Part shown: in pieces, positions 47,976 through 61,599 of the stretch
How the letters are laid out: every line of letters begins with the position of its first letter
Numbering within the stretch: position 1 is the first letter of the stretch
Source: Episyrphus balteatus
Taxonomy: Eukaryota; Arthropoda; Insecta; Diptera; Syrphidae
NCBI RefSeq assembly: GCF_945859705.1
Contig: NC_079134.1
Coordinates: forward strand, 166,815,718-166,879,717
Direction of reading: 5' to 3'
DNA: 64,000 nucleotides
Notes under the pieces: generated by a model
Told to the model about the DNA's origin: nothing
The model's input: the letters and a program-made list of their open reading frames with translations, nothing else
The model's database searches: none
Program-made: the position numbers and the translations under genes

Positions 47976-49719
47976 TAACAGTTATGTTTTTGTTGTGATT
48001 CAATTCTCCCAATTCAACCAGTCTTTTCAAAAAGAGATTTTGAACTTTCCTGATTCTCCCAAAGACCTCTGTTTTCCGATTGAAATAGATGTTCTTTTTT
48101 AATAAATTCTGTATGACTATTTAATTATTATTTTAAATGAATTATCATTTTATATTCTAAACTAAGTTACTTGAATGCTCAAGTTTATTGCTACTTCAGT
48201 TTTTGAAGACTTATCTCACAGAATTATGTCCAAAGAAGTTATAATTGGTATGCTTGAAGGTATAGTTTCTATACATTTGAAATTTCGAAAAACCCAAATG
48301 CTGCCTATGCATTCGATAGGTACCATAGAAAATTGATATCGTTTGAGAATCACCTTCCAAAAGCAACCCTGTACAACCTACTTCAATAAGTTTGAGCTTG
48401 AATGATGGTTTGGTATATGATAGGAACTTTATTCCATACATATATCAATTTCTTTTTTGTAGGTATCAAAAATCTAATAAAGCTATGAGAGTTGGTGCTC
48501 GAATTTCCTCTTCCTGAATGGATGAGTTGGCAGAGTTCGTTTGTTTATTTGAGTAAAGTGCAATCGGATATCATATCTCTCTCTCTTTCTATTTCCCTCT
48601 CCTGAGGAGGATAATATTGAATATTGCCACTTGAAGGCCAACTCTTAATCAATTTACCATTCGATTAATGCTGCTGGTTGCATTGGCAACCTTATACACT
48701 TCAGGATTCATAAAACAAGGCAGAAAGCAAGGCAAACGTAGGAGCCGAGTATCATCATCATCATCATCATCCAGAGATGTTGTATCTATCACTCTTCTGT
48801 CTATATATCTTCTCGTTTTCATATATTGATAATATCCATTGGAATGCTGGCTGAACTGAAGGAGTGTTGAAATTATGTGTGTTTGAAGAATAAAGACGAT
48901 GATGTTGATGATGATGATGATAAGTTGTTGATGTGAAGAGAGCTCTTTTCGGGATATGAACTTCATTTAAAATGAGAGCCTCCTTGAAATTGGATATTCT
49001 TCTTCTTGTTCTTCTTGTCGATGTGGAAAATTAAATTTTGTATATCTTCTTCAATGTTCAATTGATTGCTTCGTTAAGGATTATGGTTTTGAGTATATTT
49101 TATTTTAAGGATAAATATTATTTAGATATGAGTAAAGTAAGTACCCTACCTATATTTTGTTTGAACCTAATAATATTTCCAAGAACTCTATATATTTATT
49201 TATTATTGAATATTGACGATTGGATATACTGACAATATTATATTCAATTTGTTTCGTATTTTGAAATATAAAATAAATTGAAATGATCGACAAGAAAGTT
49301 TGGAAATTGCAATTAAAAATTAAATTGACATGGAATGGATATTTTTGGCACAAGGATACTTGAGATGAATCTAGTTTGGGATTTATTTTCTATTTTTGGT
49401 CTATCAATTTTTTATACAGATTACCAGTTACAGGACAACTGAATAACTAAACGCATGGATTGATTTACTTCAAATCTACTTATATGATTTTTATCGAATT
49501 CTAGAATTTTCTAATAACTATTTAAAATGGATGCCGCCCATAACATAACATTTTTGAGGTATTACAGTTTTCTCAAAAACGGCCCTTTTGATTATGAATG
49601 ATGAAAATGATTTTGAATTTTTACAAACAAAACAATAGGTACTAACCGTAATATCCACGAAACGATTTTTTTTAATTTTCGATATCTTTTAAATGATTAA
49701 AATATCAATCTAAAACAAA

Positions 49720-50345
49720 ATTTTCAAATGAGATAACATTTTTCCATGATATTACGATGGTAGAGATGGACCGAATGACTTCAAAATTGGTATGTAGCAT
49801 TTTTTGGAGTCTCTCCAGGGGGGTTTTTGGAATTAATTTTCTTGGACCAAAAATAACGGTACTTGTCATATACCGATTTTGTTTAAAAAAATCAAATGTA
49901 AGTTTTAGGAAAAATAATTTTTTTTAAATCATTATTATTAACGGTACTTGCCATAGAACCGTTTATTTTTTTTAAATCTGATATTCTCCGATACGGCTTA
50001 TTCGATTTCAACGAAACTTTTTGCGATTAAGCATTTATATAATTTTAATATAAGCCAAAAATAAAATTTCGAAAAAATGTTTGGATTCTTAAGAAAAATT
50101 TTAAAATTTTTTTTTGAAAAATCAAATTTTCGAAAACTGGACGTTGTATTTTTTTTAAATTTTGGTTTTAGATGTTGATTAGTGATTTCTACAAAATGAC
50201 ATACCAATTTTATTTTAAAACTATTTTTCCAAATCTAATGATTTTGAAATTTTTTTTTGTAAAAATGCATCTTAATATATCAATCAAAACTGCATACTTG
50301 TTTTGTGTGGCGATTTAATTTCAGATTTTTTTTTATTAAAAAAAA
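49720..50345 (-). repeat. Dispersed repeat R1, inverted copy without head
   Basis: Reverse complement of the R1 body, including the CCAGGGGGGTTTTTGGAAT and AACGGTACTTG blocks and CAATCAAAACTGCATAC near 50282. Confidence 0.6.
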
Positions 50346-50363
50346 AAATTATGTATTTTTTTT

Positions 50364-51581
50364 GTAGGTAGGGTAGAAGGGGGAGGATTTGCCAGGATTT
50401 AGGAAAATTGTCTAAACGCAAAGCTTTTACGTTTCTTTTAATTTTCTTGTATCTGACATTATTATTGACTTAATTATCTTCACTTAAATATTTTTTTCAT
50501 TTTATTTAGGTATTACCTTCTTTGTTTTGCTTCTTTTAGTTCAGATTATTAAAAACGCATCTTTTTATTTTAGAAAATTATTTATTTTTTTGCCTATATA
50601 TTTCGAGGTCTTACTTGCCTCATCTTCAGGGTCTAAAAATTACAATATGCGTTTTAATAAATTATATTAACAAATAATTTGAAATAAAAAATAAATTACC
50701 ATTGAAATATTTTTGAAAAAATATGAACAATTTTCTAAAAAGTTATTTCGACATTTAAAACAATTGAAAAAAAAAAAATAAATAATTTTCTAAAATAAAA
50801 AGATGCGTTTTTAATAATCTGAACTAAAAGAAGCAAAACAAAGAAGGTAATAAATAAAATAATTACATATAAAGGTCAACATAAAAAACAAATAAAATAT
50901 ATATTTTTTTCATCTTGATATATTACTTATTTCTATTTTTAATAATTTATTCAAAAAAACGAAAAGTGATGTGGCAAAGCCTCCCCAGGTGGGAGGCTTT
51001 GCCACGGGGGTGGGGAGGGATTGCCAGTTACCTAGATATTAAAGTTAATACAAATAAAACCAATAATCATAAACAAAACTTCTTTTTACCTGAAAATACA
51101 AAGACGGGATTGATTTTTTAGGATTCCGTCATCCTCTTTTGAGGAAGCTCGCTTCTGGCAAATGTACCCCATGGGGTGCATTTGCCACAGCAAAACCTAC
51201 CCAAAAACAAATGGCAAATGCACCCCACAAGCTAATCTTTCAAAAATGTACTTATAACTTTTTTATAACTTAAACAATAAAAAAATCACTTCTACACAGC
51301 ATAGTACACATAATTTTCAAAAGATATTTGTATGAAAAAGTAATTTAACAAGACAAATACCTAAAATTTACGACGGTTATGTACCTTCATATTTTGGTTC
51401 TCAACATTAAAAAACTAACACAAGCGTCTAATTTATTTCGTGTCCAGCCAAAAGCTGTCAAACTTTGTGGAAAGTTTTCAATCATAAATGTGCAACAGAA
51501 AATGATTTTTCGGAATTTAATATTCTTTTGGTTTGGAAAAAAACCTGGACTGGCAAAGGCACCCCCTTCTACCCTACCTAC
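50364..51581. mobile_element. Inverted-repeat element with iterated TTTGCCA motif
   Basis: GTAGGTAGGGTAGAAGGGGG (left) and CCCCCTTCTACCCTACCTAC (right) are perfect inverted ends, each followed inward by a TTTGCCAG/CTGGCAAA motif. The motif recurs inside, for example as the palindrome around CCATGG near 51171 and the GGAGGCTTTGCC stretch near 50992. Another inverted pair, 50510-50585 and 50783-50855, lies inside. Confidence 0.65.
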
Positions 51582-52140
51582 ATAAATATAGTACCTACAT
51601 TACCTACCTAAATTTCTATTAAAAAAGTCTTAAGAATTTAAGCAACTTTTTTTTTTTAATAATCTGAACTCTAAGAGCAAGTTCGTGCGACGCAGTAGTG
51701 CATTTTATTTTTTTCCATTTTGGTTAAAACGGATCTTACAATTTTGATTAAAAAATCAAGTAATAAATTTCTATCTTTTAATGAAAAAAGTTTTTTTTTC
51801 AAAAACTGTTATTAACGCTACCTCCCATAGAATTTTTTTTAAAGTTTCTTACTATCTCTCAAATAACTTGTGCAATTTTAATGATATTGCCTATAATACC
51901 TACAGAAACAAAACATTGACAAAAATATATTTTAAGTAATAAAATTTCGAAAACGTGACATAGAATTTTTTTTAAATTTGGGTTTTAAGTGTCAATTAGT
52001 AGCTGTTGCAAAATGGCATGCCTACCAACTTTATTTAAGTTTTTTTTTTGTTTTTTTTTTTTTCAAAAAATTATTTGTAAAAAATTAAAATGTTGTTTTT
52101 TTCAAAAAATTTTGTTTTTTTTTTTTCATTTTAACAACGA

Positions 52141-52627
52141 ATCAAGGGGCACTATAGTGCCCAGCCAAGTTCTCTAGCAACTTTGGCACTACACCCTTAT
52201 TTACAGGATACAACTCAAGCCATTTTCGACCCCCCTCTAACTTCCACACCAAAGATGCCAGAAATTTTAAAATTTGTTGAGCTGGTCAAAACCAAACACC
52301 TCACAAAATTTCAGCCTCCTACGATGAGTAGTTTCTGAGATATAGGGCTTCAAAAATAGCAAAAACCGTAACTGACTCACTGACTCACTGATTCACTGAC
52401 TCACTGACTCACTGACAGATCATCAAAATTATGGAGAACTTCCCGATATCGTAGAAACTTGAAATTTTACACGGTGATAGGACTTGTGGTGTATACATAG
52501 GAAAAAATCGAAAATTTGGTGTGGAAGTTAGAGGGGGGTCGAAAATGGCCTGAGTTGTTTCCTGTAAATAAGGGTGTAGTGCCAAAGTTGCTAGAGAACT
52601 TGGCTGGGCACTACCGTGCCCCTTGAT
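52141..52627. mobile_element. 490-bp fold-back element
   Basis: ATCAAGGGGCACTATAGTGC at the left and, inverted, ATCAAGGGGCACGGTAGTGC at the right start arms of about 110 bp. The centre has a TGACTCAC microsatellite (52375-52420). Confidence 0.7.
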
Positions 52628-54753
52628 ATCTTAAGTTCTAAGAGAAAGTTCGTGCGACCCAGTCTTGCATTTCATTTTTTTTTTTTTTTTTTTTTAATTT
52701 TTGTCAAAAGTAAGTTGACTTTAACAGAAATGTTTGTATAAAAGCGTTTAGATATCCATAATATTAAAATTGTATGAAATTCACTTAAAACTCATTTTTG
52801 GATTTCTTAAATAAAAACATTTTTTTGTTTTTAATATGTACCGGTTTTATGAGTTTTTTTTTTTTTGAAATTTCGATTAGTGTAGACAAAAATATTTTCT
52901 TAAAAATAGCACATCAATTTTTTGTATTTAAAACTTTAAATTATTTATTAAAAAACAGCTCTGGGATTTTGCTTCTTTTTTAATTTTTGTATCTGCAAGA
53001 ATGAAATCGAATCGCATTTATTTCGTTTTATTAGTAAAAGCTTTTAAATTAGAGCTCCTTTTACCATAAAAGTTAGTATTTTATTATTTTTTAGATTTTT
53101 AAAAATTATGTTAAAGCTTTAAAAATAATAAAAATAATTTTTTTCATTTTGGGGGAAAGTTAGAGATTGAAAAAATAATGATTTCAATTAAAAAAAAAGT
53201 CTTTTCGTTGATAACATTGTCATTAAAATCACTTCCACAGTTAAAACATTTAAAGTGTTTAAAAATCAAAAAATGATTTACAAACAGAAAAAAAATATAA
53301 AACACAAAACCACTGTCCATTTTATTAAAATAAAAACTTCATTTATAATATTTTTTTATTTAAACGCATCAGCGCAGTTACTATAAAAGTAGGTGCAATA
53401 AGCTTTTTGTATAATATAATGAACAATATTTATATATTTTTTTTTTACATTTAAATCCCTCAAGGGAGTAAGTACTCTGTTTCATAGTCAGTTTCAACAC
53501 CATAATAAAAAGTAAATGAGTTGAATTAACTCGATTCCCTATTACATTTTTTTTTATTATAAATATTCGTTGTAATGGAATATGGAATTGTGAGGCGATG
53601 CAAGTTGAATTGAGTTGTGAAAGTCCCAAATGAACTTGAGGCTTTTTATTATAAAAGAATTATAGTTATAAATATCATCAGCACATCATCATCATTGTGG
53701 TTGGTTATCATTATCACACATGGGGCTACTTAGTAGAATTTAAAAAGGGAGTGAGTAAATGTGTGTTTTATAAATGAGAGCTGGAATATCATAAAAATTA
53801 TTGTGAGGGTATAATTGGGTGGTATTTGAATACATGAATATAGACTTCATAAAGGTTCAAAGCATTTGAAAACAAAAACACTTGTTAATAGTTTTATAAA
53901 TATTTCTAAAAGAGTTATCACAGGTTTACATATTTAACGAAAATGTGATTCACTTATAAGAGTATAAAAGATAATGTAAATCTATCTGAGAACCACATCA
54001 AAGGTATCACAATAAGCAGGATAACGCATAACGATAACGTAACATTTTTGAAGACCAAATTTATCCTTGTGGAAAATCCAAATAAGAAAAAAAGTGACAA
54101 TTAAGTATAAATCAAAGAAAAATAAAAATACGTTACGTAACGTAACGAAAAATTAACGTAACGTAACGTAACGTAGGGTAAAGTAAATATATAATCGTTG
54201 GTCGAATAATTCATTTGTAAAAAAATTTATTACATAACGTTAAAAAAATTAATGTATTTTATACAACGTAGTGTTAAGTAACGTAACATAATCTTAAATT
54301 CATTGTTGGAATAATTCATTTTAAAAAAAATCTGCAAGGAACAAAAAATAATCTCCCAAGTCTATTCTATGAACTATATTAACAGCTCGCTATCGCTGCC
54401 ATTAATTCAAATAACTTATCCACCCAATTTAGATCATGATAATAATTCATTAAGTCAAAGTCTCTTATAAAATAAATTTACTATATCAACTTCATGTATT
54501 TATGCATTTTTTGCATATTTCAAAACATGATATATTTCAAGAACAATAAGAAACCATATCAGCGAGCTTTTGAGCTCAACAGAGCACCAATAAAGGCCAG
54601 CTATTCTAAATGAAGTACCTACCTCTTATACACCGATAAGAGCAATGATATATTAATATATTCTAGTCAACAATTTCCGTGTATTAAAATAAAAACAATT
54701 TTTTTCAACTTCAATTAGTTTCAAAACATTCGTTCAACGGTCATCATCGAAGC

Positions 54754-55418
54754 ATGTCGTCGCGTTCGGTGCAAATAGTTAATGCGTTTTGCATATTAAC
54801 TACGTTAATTGTCGTTACTGATTCAGCACGTATACTTGGTCTATTTGCGACGCCATCAAAAAGTCATTTAATCATTCACACTGCAATTGTTGATGCATTG
54901 GTTGAGCGGGGACATGACGTCACAGTGGCTACTACTATTCCCTTGATCAAGAAAAACCATCGATTTCGTCATGTTCAGCTGGATCCTCCGGTAGGAGTTG
55001 AACAATTTATGTCCTCAGAAATTAACGATCCTCCACCATTTTACAAGAAAATTACGAAAATTGCTAATTTTCTCACAGACTATTCCGAACAGAGTTTAAA
55101 TCAAACAAAAATGAGGAAATTAATGGACGAAGAGTCTTATGATCTGGTCATTCTGGGATATTTTATGAGTGATTTAATGCTGGGCGTTGCAGCGCATTTT
55201 AAGTGTCCAGTTGTTGTGTCGTTTATGATCCAAACTAATAGCATGACCAACTATCTTGTTGGTAATCCAAATGAAGTTTCTTATGTTCCGAGTATATTTC
55301 TTGGAGTGAAACAACCAATGGGATTTGTGAATAGATTGAAGAATTTTCTTATTGTGAATATTGTTGAAGAAATGGTGATGAAAAATTTGTTTAATTGGTA
55401 TCAAGAAGCTGTTTACAC
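54754..55418 (+). CDS. Orphan UGT first exon, I
   Basis: A 665-nt UGT exon 1 with an open frame: signal peptide to about residue 24, H38 in S-K-S-H, the F/Y-D-L-V-I-L-G block, a G-N-P-N-E-V-S-Y-V-P segment, and a phase-2 donor (AC|GTGAGT) at the conserved place. Nothing resembling the 169-nt exon 2 or the exon-3 signature occurs before the next first exon (J, 59335) or up to the window end. It is therefore either a variable first exon that splices over J and K to shared exons past 64000, or a fragment. The intact 221-codon frame argues against long-standing decay. A CGATAAG site lies about 115 bp upstream. It could also have its own very distant exons, as gene H has with its 4.2-kb intron. 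Confidence 0.85.
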
Positions 55419-57357
55419 GTGAGTTTAATTATTAGTTTATGATTTTTTTTTGTGAAAGTGTGTGTGAGTGCGAGAGAGAATTTATCAAAACAACCATTGT
55501 GTGTTTATTTATGGAAATAAATTAAGCAATTGAATATTGTTTTGTATTTGAGTGATCTTATCTTGCATTTTGTTTTTATCTGTCTGCTACTCTGTTCCTG
55601 ATCTTGAACAACAAGTTCTTTTATTATCAGAGAATGTTTATTTATTATTTAATGGTTTTCCAATAAGTTTGAATTTTAATCAGTGCAGTTATCTTTAATA
55701 TACACAATATGTGACTTGCATTATTGAGTTTGAAAAGAGCTCATTGTAGGTACATTAACATTACTGTGATGGTTTTAACGTGCGGTGACCATATTTTTAA
55801 ATTAAAAATAATGACCTAACGATTTTGATTTTTTGTATGTAATGAAAAAAATAAAAAAAAAATTTTTTGAACCGTTATTAGAAATGTTTTGAACCGTTAC
55901 AGAAATGTTAAAACAATCATTATATCAACATTTTTAATTTTTTCAAAAAATACATTTTTGGACTTTTATAAAATACTAGCTGACCCGGCGGACTTCGTTA
56001 CACCTCTTCTGCTATTTACTTCCAATTTGGAGTGTGTCAATCTTTTCCAAAACAAAATCGGGTCAAAAAATTAAATATAGGTCTTTATAAATAAAAGAAC
56101 GTGTTTTTTGAGTTGTATTGATCGCATTATCAAGAAAGATGTTTGTAGGCTTAAAGTTTCTGTGTTTAGAATATGAAATATTACGAATTTAGGCTATTCA
56201 AATTAGAGTGGACCACCCTAACCATTTAATGATATGAAATCTATTTTCAATTGGTCGATTCTTAGACTTACCCGATGTACCCACAACATTTCATAAAAAT
56301 CGTTCCAAAAATATATAAAAAAAATTTGTTTTTGAAAAATCAATTTTTGAAAACGGGTTGATGAATTTTATCGAAGTTTCAGTTTTATGTTTTGAATACT
56401 ATTTTCTTAAAAATGGCACAGCAACTTTTTTTTTGAAAAATGTTAGAAAATTTTTATGTATTAAAAAATTATTTTTTTTTTTTTAAACGGCTCTAACGAT
56501 ATACGAAATTGTTTACTAAAAATTCCTTTTTTATGCAAAAAAACAAATGACATACTTGGATTTTTGTAAAAGATCATTCAAAACGAAGTTTAATTAATTA
56601 TTTTTTTTTTTATTTTGGCACTACTCATGAAATTCTTACAAAATATCAAATTTTGAATTTTTCCTAATTTTGTTCAATAAAATACTTTAACATTAGAGTT
56701 ACTTTTACCATATGAGCAAGTACGTGTAACTCCAGTCGTACCATTTAGTTAGTCAAAAATCATATTACTGAAGGATCTTGAACTATTTTCTTTCATAAAT
56801 TTTTTGAAACATTATTTAAGATTTAAAAAATTCCCAGTTTTTAAATTCTTTTTTGAATTTTTTATGTTTTTCAATAAAATGTTTGAAACTTTCCATTTAA
56901 CCTATACTTCTTGTGGTCTTTTGACTATCTTCCCATTTTATTATTTTCACCTAAGTAACAGTTTTTAACGCAAGAATATTCGTCAAAAGCCTCAGGGTCA
57001 TCAAGATTAAATTCGCCCTTCTTTTTAATAATGTAGGCTCATTTCATTACATTACGATTTTTGGACTAAAATTAATGGTACTTGCCTTATGACCAAAATG
57101 AAAAAAGTTGCTTTTATCAAAAATGGCTCTAATGATTTTGATTAAAAAATACCTGTTAATACTAAAGTAAATAAAATCGTAGTTTTGAAATAAAAAAAAA
57201 TTTGAACTGTTATTAACGGTAGTAACGAGTACCTACTTCGTATAGATATCGTGATTGTAACACTCTCCTTAGCGGCACGGTTGAGATTTCAATCAACATT
57301 TTTTAACTTTTAAGCAATTCAAATGTTAAAATTAAGATAATTTTTCAAAAAATAAAA

Positions 57358-58282
57358 TGCACGACTGGGTCGCACGAACTTGCTCTTAGAGTTGAAGTTG
57401 CTTAAATTTTTAAGACTTTTTATATAGAAACTTGGGAAATGTAGGTAAATAAAAACAAAAAAAAAAAACAAAAATAAAATAAAATAAAATTCATTTTTCA
57501 AAAAAATAAAACAATATCTGAAATTAAATCGCCCCACAAAACAAGTATGCAGTTTTATTTGATATATTAAGGTGCATTTTTAGAAAAAAAATTTTCAAAA
57601 TCGTTAGAGCCGTTTTTTAAAAAACTAATTTTTTATAAATAATTTTTTGAATAAAAATTCAATGTCCCGTTTTCGAAAATTTGATTTTTCAAAAAAAAAT
57701 TTTCAAAATTTTTTTAAAAACCCAAAAATTATTTTTTTCAAAATTTTATTTTTGGCTTATATTTAAATTATATAAATGCTTTTGTATAAAAAATTTCGTT
57801 GAAATGCAATAAGTAGTTTTGTAGAAAATCCGATTTGAAAAAAGCGGTCCTATGGCAGGTACCGTTAATAACGATTTTCAAAAAAAAAATTTTTCTTCAA
57901 AAGATAGACATTGTTTAAAAACTAACATTTGAATTTTTTTAACAAAATCGTTGGAGCCGTTTTCGTGAAATTAAACTTTTCCGAAATTTTTGTATGACAG
58001 ATACCGTTATTTTTGGTCCGAAAAAATTAATTCCAAAAACCCCTCTGGAGAGTCTCCAAAAACTACTACATAGCAAGTTTGGAGTCAATCGGTCCATCCG
58101 TTTAGGCTCTAGTTCCTTATACAGACAGACAGACTGACAGACTGACAGACAGACGGACAGACGGACTTCCGGGACCCACTTTTTTGGCATTGTCTATCAT
58201 CGTAATGTCATGGAAAAATGTTATCTCAACTTTTTTTTTTGTACGAATGCATAACTTGATAATAGTACCTATATCGCAAGTA
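57358..58282 (+). repeat. Dispersed repeat R1 copy
   Basis: Head TGCACGACTGGGTCGCACG, GGCAGGTACCGTTAATAACG inside, a GACA/GACT microsatellite at 58124-58165 and end CTATATCGCAAGTAA. It lies between first exons I and J. Confidence 0.7.
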
Positions 58283-58787
58283 AAAATTATTTTTGGAATT
58301 TTTGGATTTTTTTTTTGAAAAATCGATTTTTGGAAAATGGATAAATGAATGTCATTTAAATTTAGTTTTTATGTGTTGATTAATATTTCCTTTTAAATGG
58401 GATACCAAACTTATTTTCAAACATTTTTGAATATTTTTATAAAAAAAAAACTATTAAAAGAACGGTCCTAACGATTTTCCAAAAACTATTGTAAAAATTT
58501 TTTACTATACAAGAAATTAAATGGCATAAGAACGATGAAGACCATTCAAGGAGATTATTTTGTAGCTTTAAATTTTATAATATTTTTTATAAAACCAGGT
58601 CAGCCATCATTTTAACTTTGAGGGCATTTTGACGTTGTTATCTTGTTTATCTCGTTGGAGAAGCAATCTTTTTTCTTGGTGCTCAAAACTTATTAAAAGT
58701 AGCTAAACTACTCATCGACAATGAGATTTTTTTCAAATAACAAATGATTGCATTTAGATTCAATAACTGCGTCTATTATATATTTAA

Positions 58788-59060
58788 TTAGGGTGGGCCA
58801 TCAATTTTTTTTCATTTCTTCATTTGAACCTTTTAACCATAAAATTCACAAGACACTTTCTTGCTTTCATCAATCTCAAACGTAACATGAATTTTAATAG
58901 GGTATCATTATTATTAATTGTTTTTTCAATATATCAAATTTTGGCTTAGTCTAAAAAAAACACCCATTCACATGAAAAAATGTAAAATAAGTAAAATTTA
59001 ACCTCCCCACCCCCTCCCTCTGTCACTCGCGAAAAAAACACCCTTCCATTCAATTGATTT
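58788..59060 (+). repeat. Two units related to the 150-bp H-intron array
   Basis: AAAAACACCCATTCAC (near 58960) and AAAAACACCCTTCCATT (near 59035), with matching flanks. Directly upstream of first exon J. Confidence 0.5.
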
Positions 59061-59334
59061 TTGATTCTTATTTTAAAAGCTAATTTTTTGTCAACTTTAA
59101 CAAATACTGGACATATTTCTTCTATTGCCATATAAATATACCTACAACTCTTCGATTTCTATTTCATTATCTTTATTATACGTAATTGTATGTTTTATGG
59201 AAATGCCTTATCCAAATTATGAAAGATTAAAACACTAATTTTGGCTCATTGATAAATACAAGAATTTGAGTCAAATTGATGAAGTTCAAAGCCAATTTTG
59301 TAATCAGTATTCAAAAATACATCTAGCCGTTAAC

Positions 59335-59999
59335 ATGGGCCCGTCGAATAAGTTAATTATAATCACTTGTGTTTTTCTATCGTCACAATTAGTTATTAGT
59401 GAATCAGCTCGTATCCTAGGACTTTTTATCAGTCCAAGTAAAAGTCATCTCATAATTCACGATGCTATAATGAGTGCTTTAGCAGATCGTGGTCATAATG
59501 TGACAATGATAACAACACTACCATTTGCAACAAGAAATCCAAATATTCGTCATATTCAGCTGCAGCAACATCAAGCCTCAGTTCAATTCTACAATAATCT
59601 AATAAATACACGTCCTTCCTGGTATCAGAGAGTTTACGATACCATACGCATTATTGCAGCTTATACTAGTTTTGCTTTCGATGATCCACAAATTAAACAA
59701 CTGAGGGAGGAAGAATCATTCGATTTGATAATTCAAGGATACCTGTTTAATGATTTTCTATTCGGTTTGCAAAATCATTTCAAATGCCCGATTATATTGT
59801 CGTTGGTAGTGAGACAGATTGGTTCTGTAAATGGATTTGTTGGAAATCCTCTTGAAGCTGCATATGTTCCTAGTTTGCTGAGTGGCAATAAACAGCCTTT
59901 GGACTTTTTAAACAGAGTAAAGAATTTCTTTTATATTAACTTTTTGGAAGATATGTTGCTTTCATCTTTTTATGAGTGGTATCAATCGGATATTTATAG
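59335..59999 (+). CDS. Orphan UGT first exon, J
   Basis: A 665-nt exon 1 starting at the ATG at 59335; an in-frame upstream extension to 59266 has no ATG and lies in the 5' flank shared with K. It has a signal peptide to about residue 24, H38 in S-K-S-H, F-D-L-I-I-Q-G, and G-N-P-L-E-A-A-Y-V-P, ending in a phase-2 donor (AG|GTAAGT). No exons 2 or 3 follow before K. It is closely related to K (roughly 88 percent identical over the 167 residues visible, by eye) including about 130 bp upstream, so the two are a recent tandem duplication with a 4164-bp repeat unit. It has a GATA-type site (CTTATCC, 59207-59213) at the same distance as in K. Confidence 0.87.
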
Positions 60000-60297
60000 G
60001 TAAGTTTATACCTACTTTCTTCTTCTTCTTCTTCTTCTTCTTCCTAACCAAATGTTTTAATTTCTAACTTGGAAAAAATAAGAATGCTTTCATAAAAACC
60101 AATAGTAGCACTTATAAAAGCCTCTACTTTCATTCTGATGCTAAAAATTATTATCAATTTTTCTCAAATTATCCCAGAGGATTACGTTGAGCTACTGGGT
60201 CCCAGGGCAATGACTAAACTTGGGGCCCTTTTTCTTTTTTCTACTGTTTTATTAAGAATGCATGCACTTTTTATTTTTACTTTCAATATAGGTACAG

Positions 60298-61409
60298 TAG
60301 GGTGTCCGTTATTTCCCAAAGTGATGTTTTCGGGGATGACACCCCCTAGATCGAAAGCTTAGGACTTAAATAAGGGAAATTAAGCAAAAAAAAATTTTTT
60401 GGAGGTCATTAACCCGTGCCTCTAGGGTCATACGTTCCCCATACAAATTTGTATGGGAAATTTTTAACTCATACATAAATTTTTTTTTCTCTCGAGTTAA
60501 ATCATATTTTTTTTTAATGTTTGATAATTCTGGTTGGAAAACAGTTACTTTAAAAGATCACCTTCAAAATTTCCCGTTAAAAATTTTGTTTATATTTTAT
60601 TTCGGTTTTTGAGATTATTAGCTGTTTTCGTGGTTTTTGCTTTCACCTATCACACAATTTTAAATGCAGTTTTATTGGTTTTTAATTCTTTTCAAATATT
60701 GCATTCAAAAATTTGTAAATAAATCAAAGATTTCAATTTTTTGAAATTTTTTTTGAAATTTTTTTTGAAAATTTTGCCGTTTTTATACGTTTAAATTTAT
60801 TTTTCTCGAACTACAAAAGATATGTTTACAATATTTTTATTGAATTTTGTTAAAAAATTATTCACCTAAAAACTTACATCAAAAAAGTTGCAAACAAGAA
60901 AGGGTTAAGTATTTAATAATAATTATTCATTATAAAAACGGCAAAAATTCAAAAAAAAAAATTTTTTTAATTGAAATTTTTGATTTATTCACAAATTTTT
61001 GAATGCAATATTTGAAAAGAATTAAAAACCAATAAAACTGCATTTAAAATTGTGTGATAGGTGAAAGCAAAAACCACGAAAACAGCTAATAATCTCAAAA
61101 ACCGAAATAAAATATAAACAAAATTTTTAACGGGAAATTTTGAATGTGATCTTTTAAAGTAACTGTTTTCCAACCAGAATTATCAAACATTAAAAAAAAA
61201 TATGATTTAACTCGAGAGAAAAAAAAATTTATGTATGAGTTAAAAATTTCCCATACAAATTTGTATGGGGAACGTATGACCCTAGAGGCACGGGTTAATG
61301 ACCTCCAAAAAATTTTTTTTTGCTTAATTTCCCTTATTTAGGTCCTAAACTTTCGATCTAGGGGGTGTCATCCCCGAAAACATCACTTTGGGAAATAACG
61401 GACACCCTA
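60298..61409. mobile_element. 1.11-kb fold-back element, hAT-type
   Basis: Two inverted arms of about 500 bp, centred near 60855, with ends TAGGGTGTCCGTTATTTCCC. A perfect 8-bp target duplication AGGTACAG lies at 60290-60297 and 61410-61417. The arms hold mirrored short open frames (60534-60722 and 61173-60985). Confidence 0.87.
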
Positions 61410-61599
61410 AGGTACAGTCAAACCCGCATAAGAGAAACTACAAAATTTGACAGTTTGTTACTCTTTCACTTAAGCGGGTTTTTCACTTAAACAAACCCCA
61501 TTTAAGTGAAAAAAAGATTTTTGGGGATGACAAAAGTGTTTCAAATAAGCGGGTTATCTTCTTAAACGGGTTTCTCTCAAGCGGGTTTTACGTTATAGA

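Larger units (their letters stand above)
42815..54753. other. 12-kb gene-free, repeat-rich region
   Basis: Holds the repeats listed separately, ATC/ATG microsatellites (48752-48770, 48895-48925), and GTAACGTAAC-rich DNA at 54125-54180. No protein or RNA gene recognised. UGT exons 2 and 3 are absent throughout. Confidence 0.5.

Noticed and set aside
54754..55418. First exon I as a simple pseudogene
   Set aside because: Frame, start, signal peptide and splice donor are all intact; decay cannot be assumed, though it is not excluded.
60534..61173. Two 62-codon frames with nearly the same product on opposite strands
   Set aside because: They are mirror copies in the arms of the fold-back at 60298-61409.
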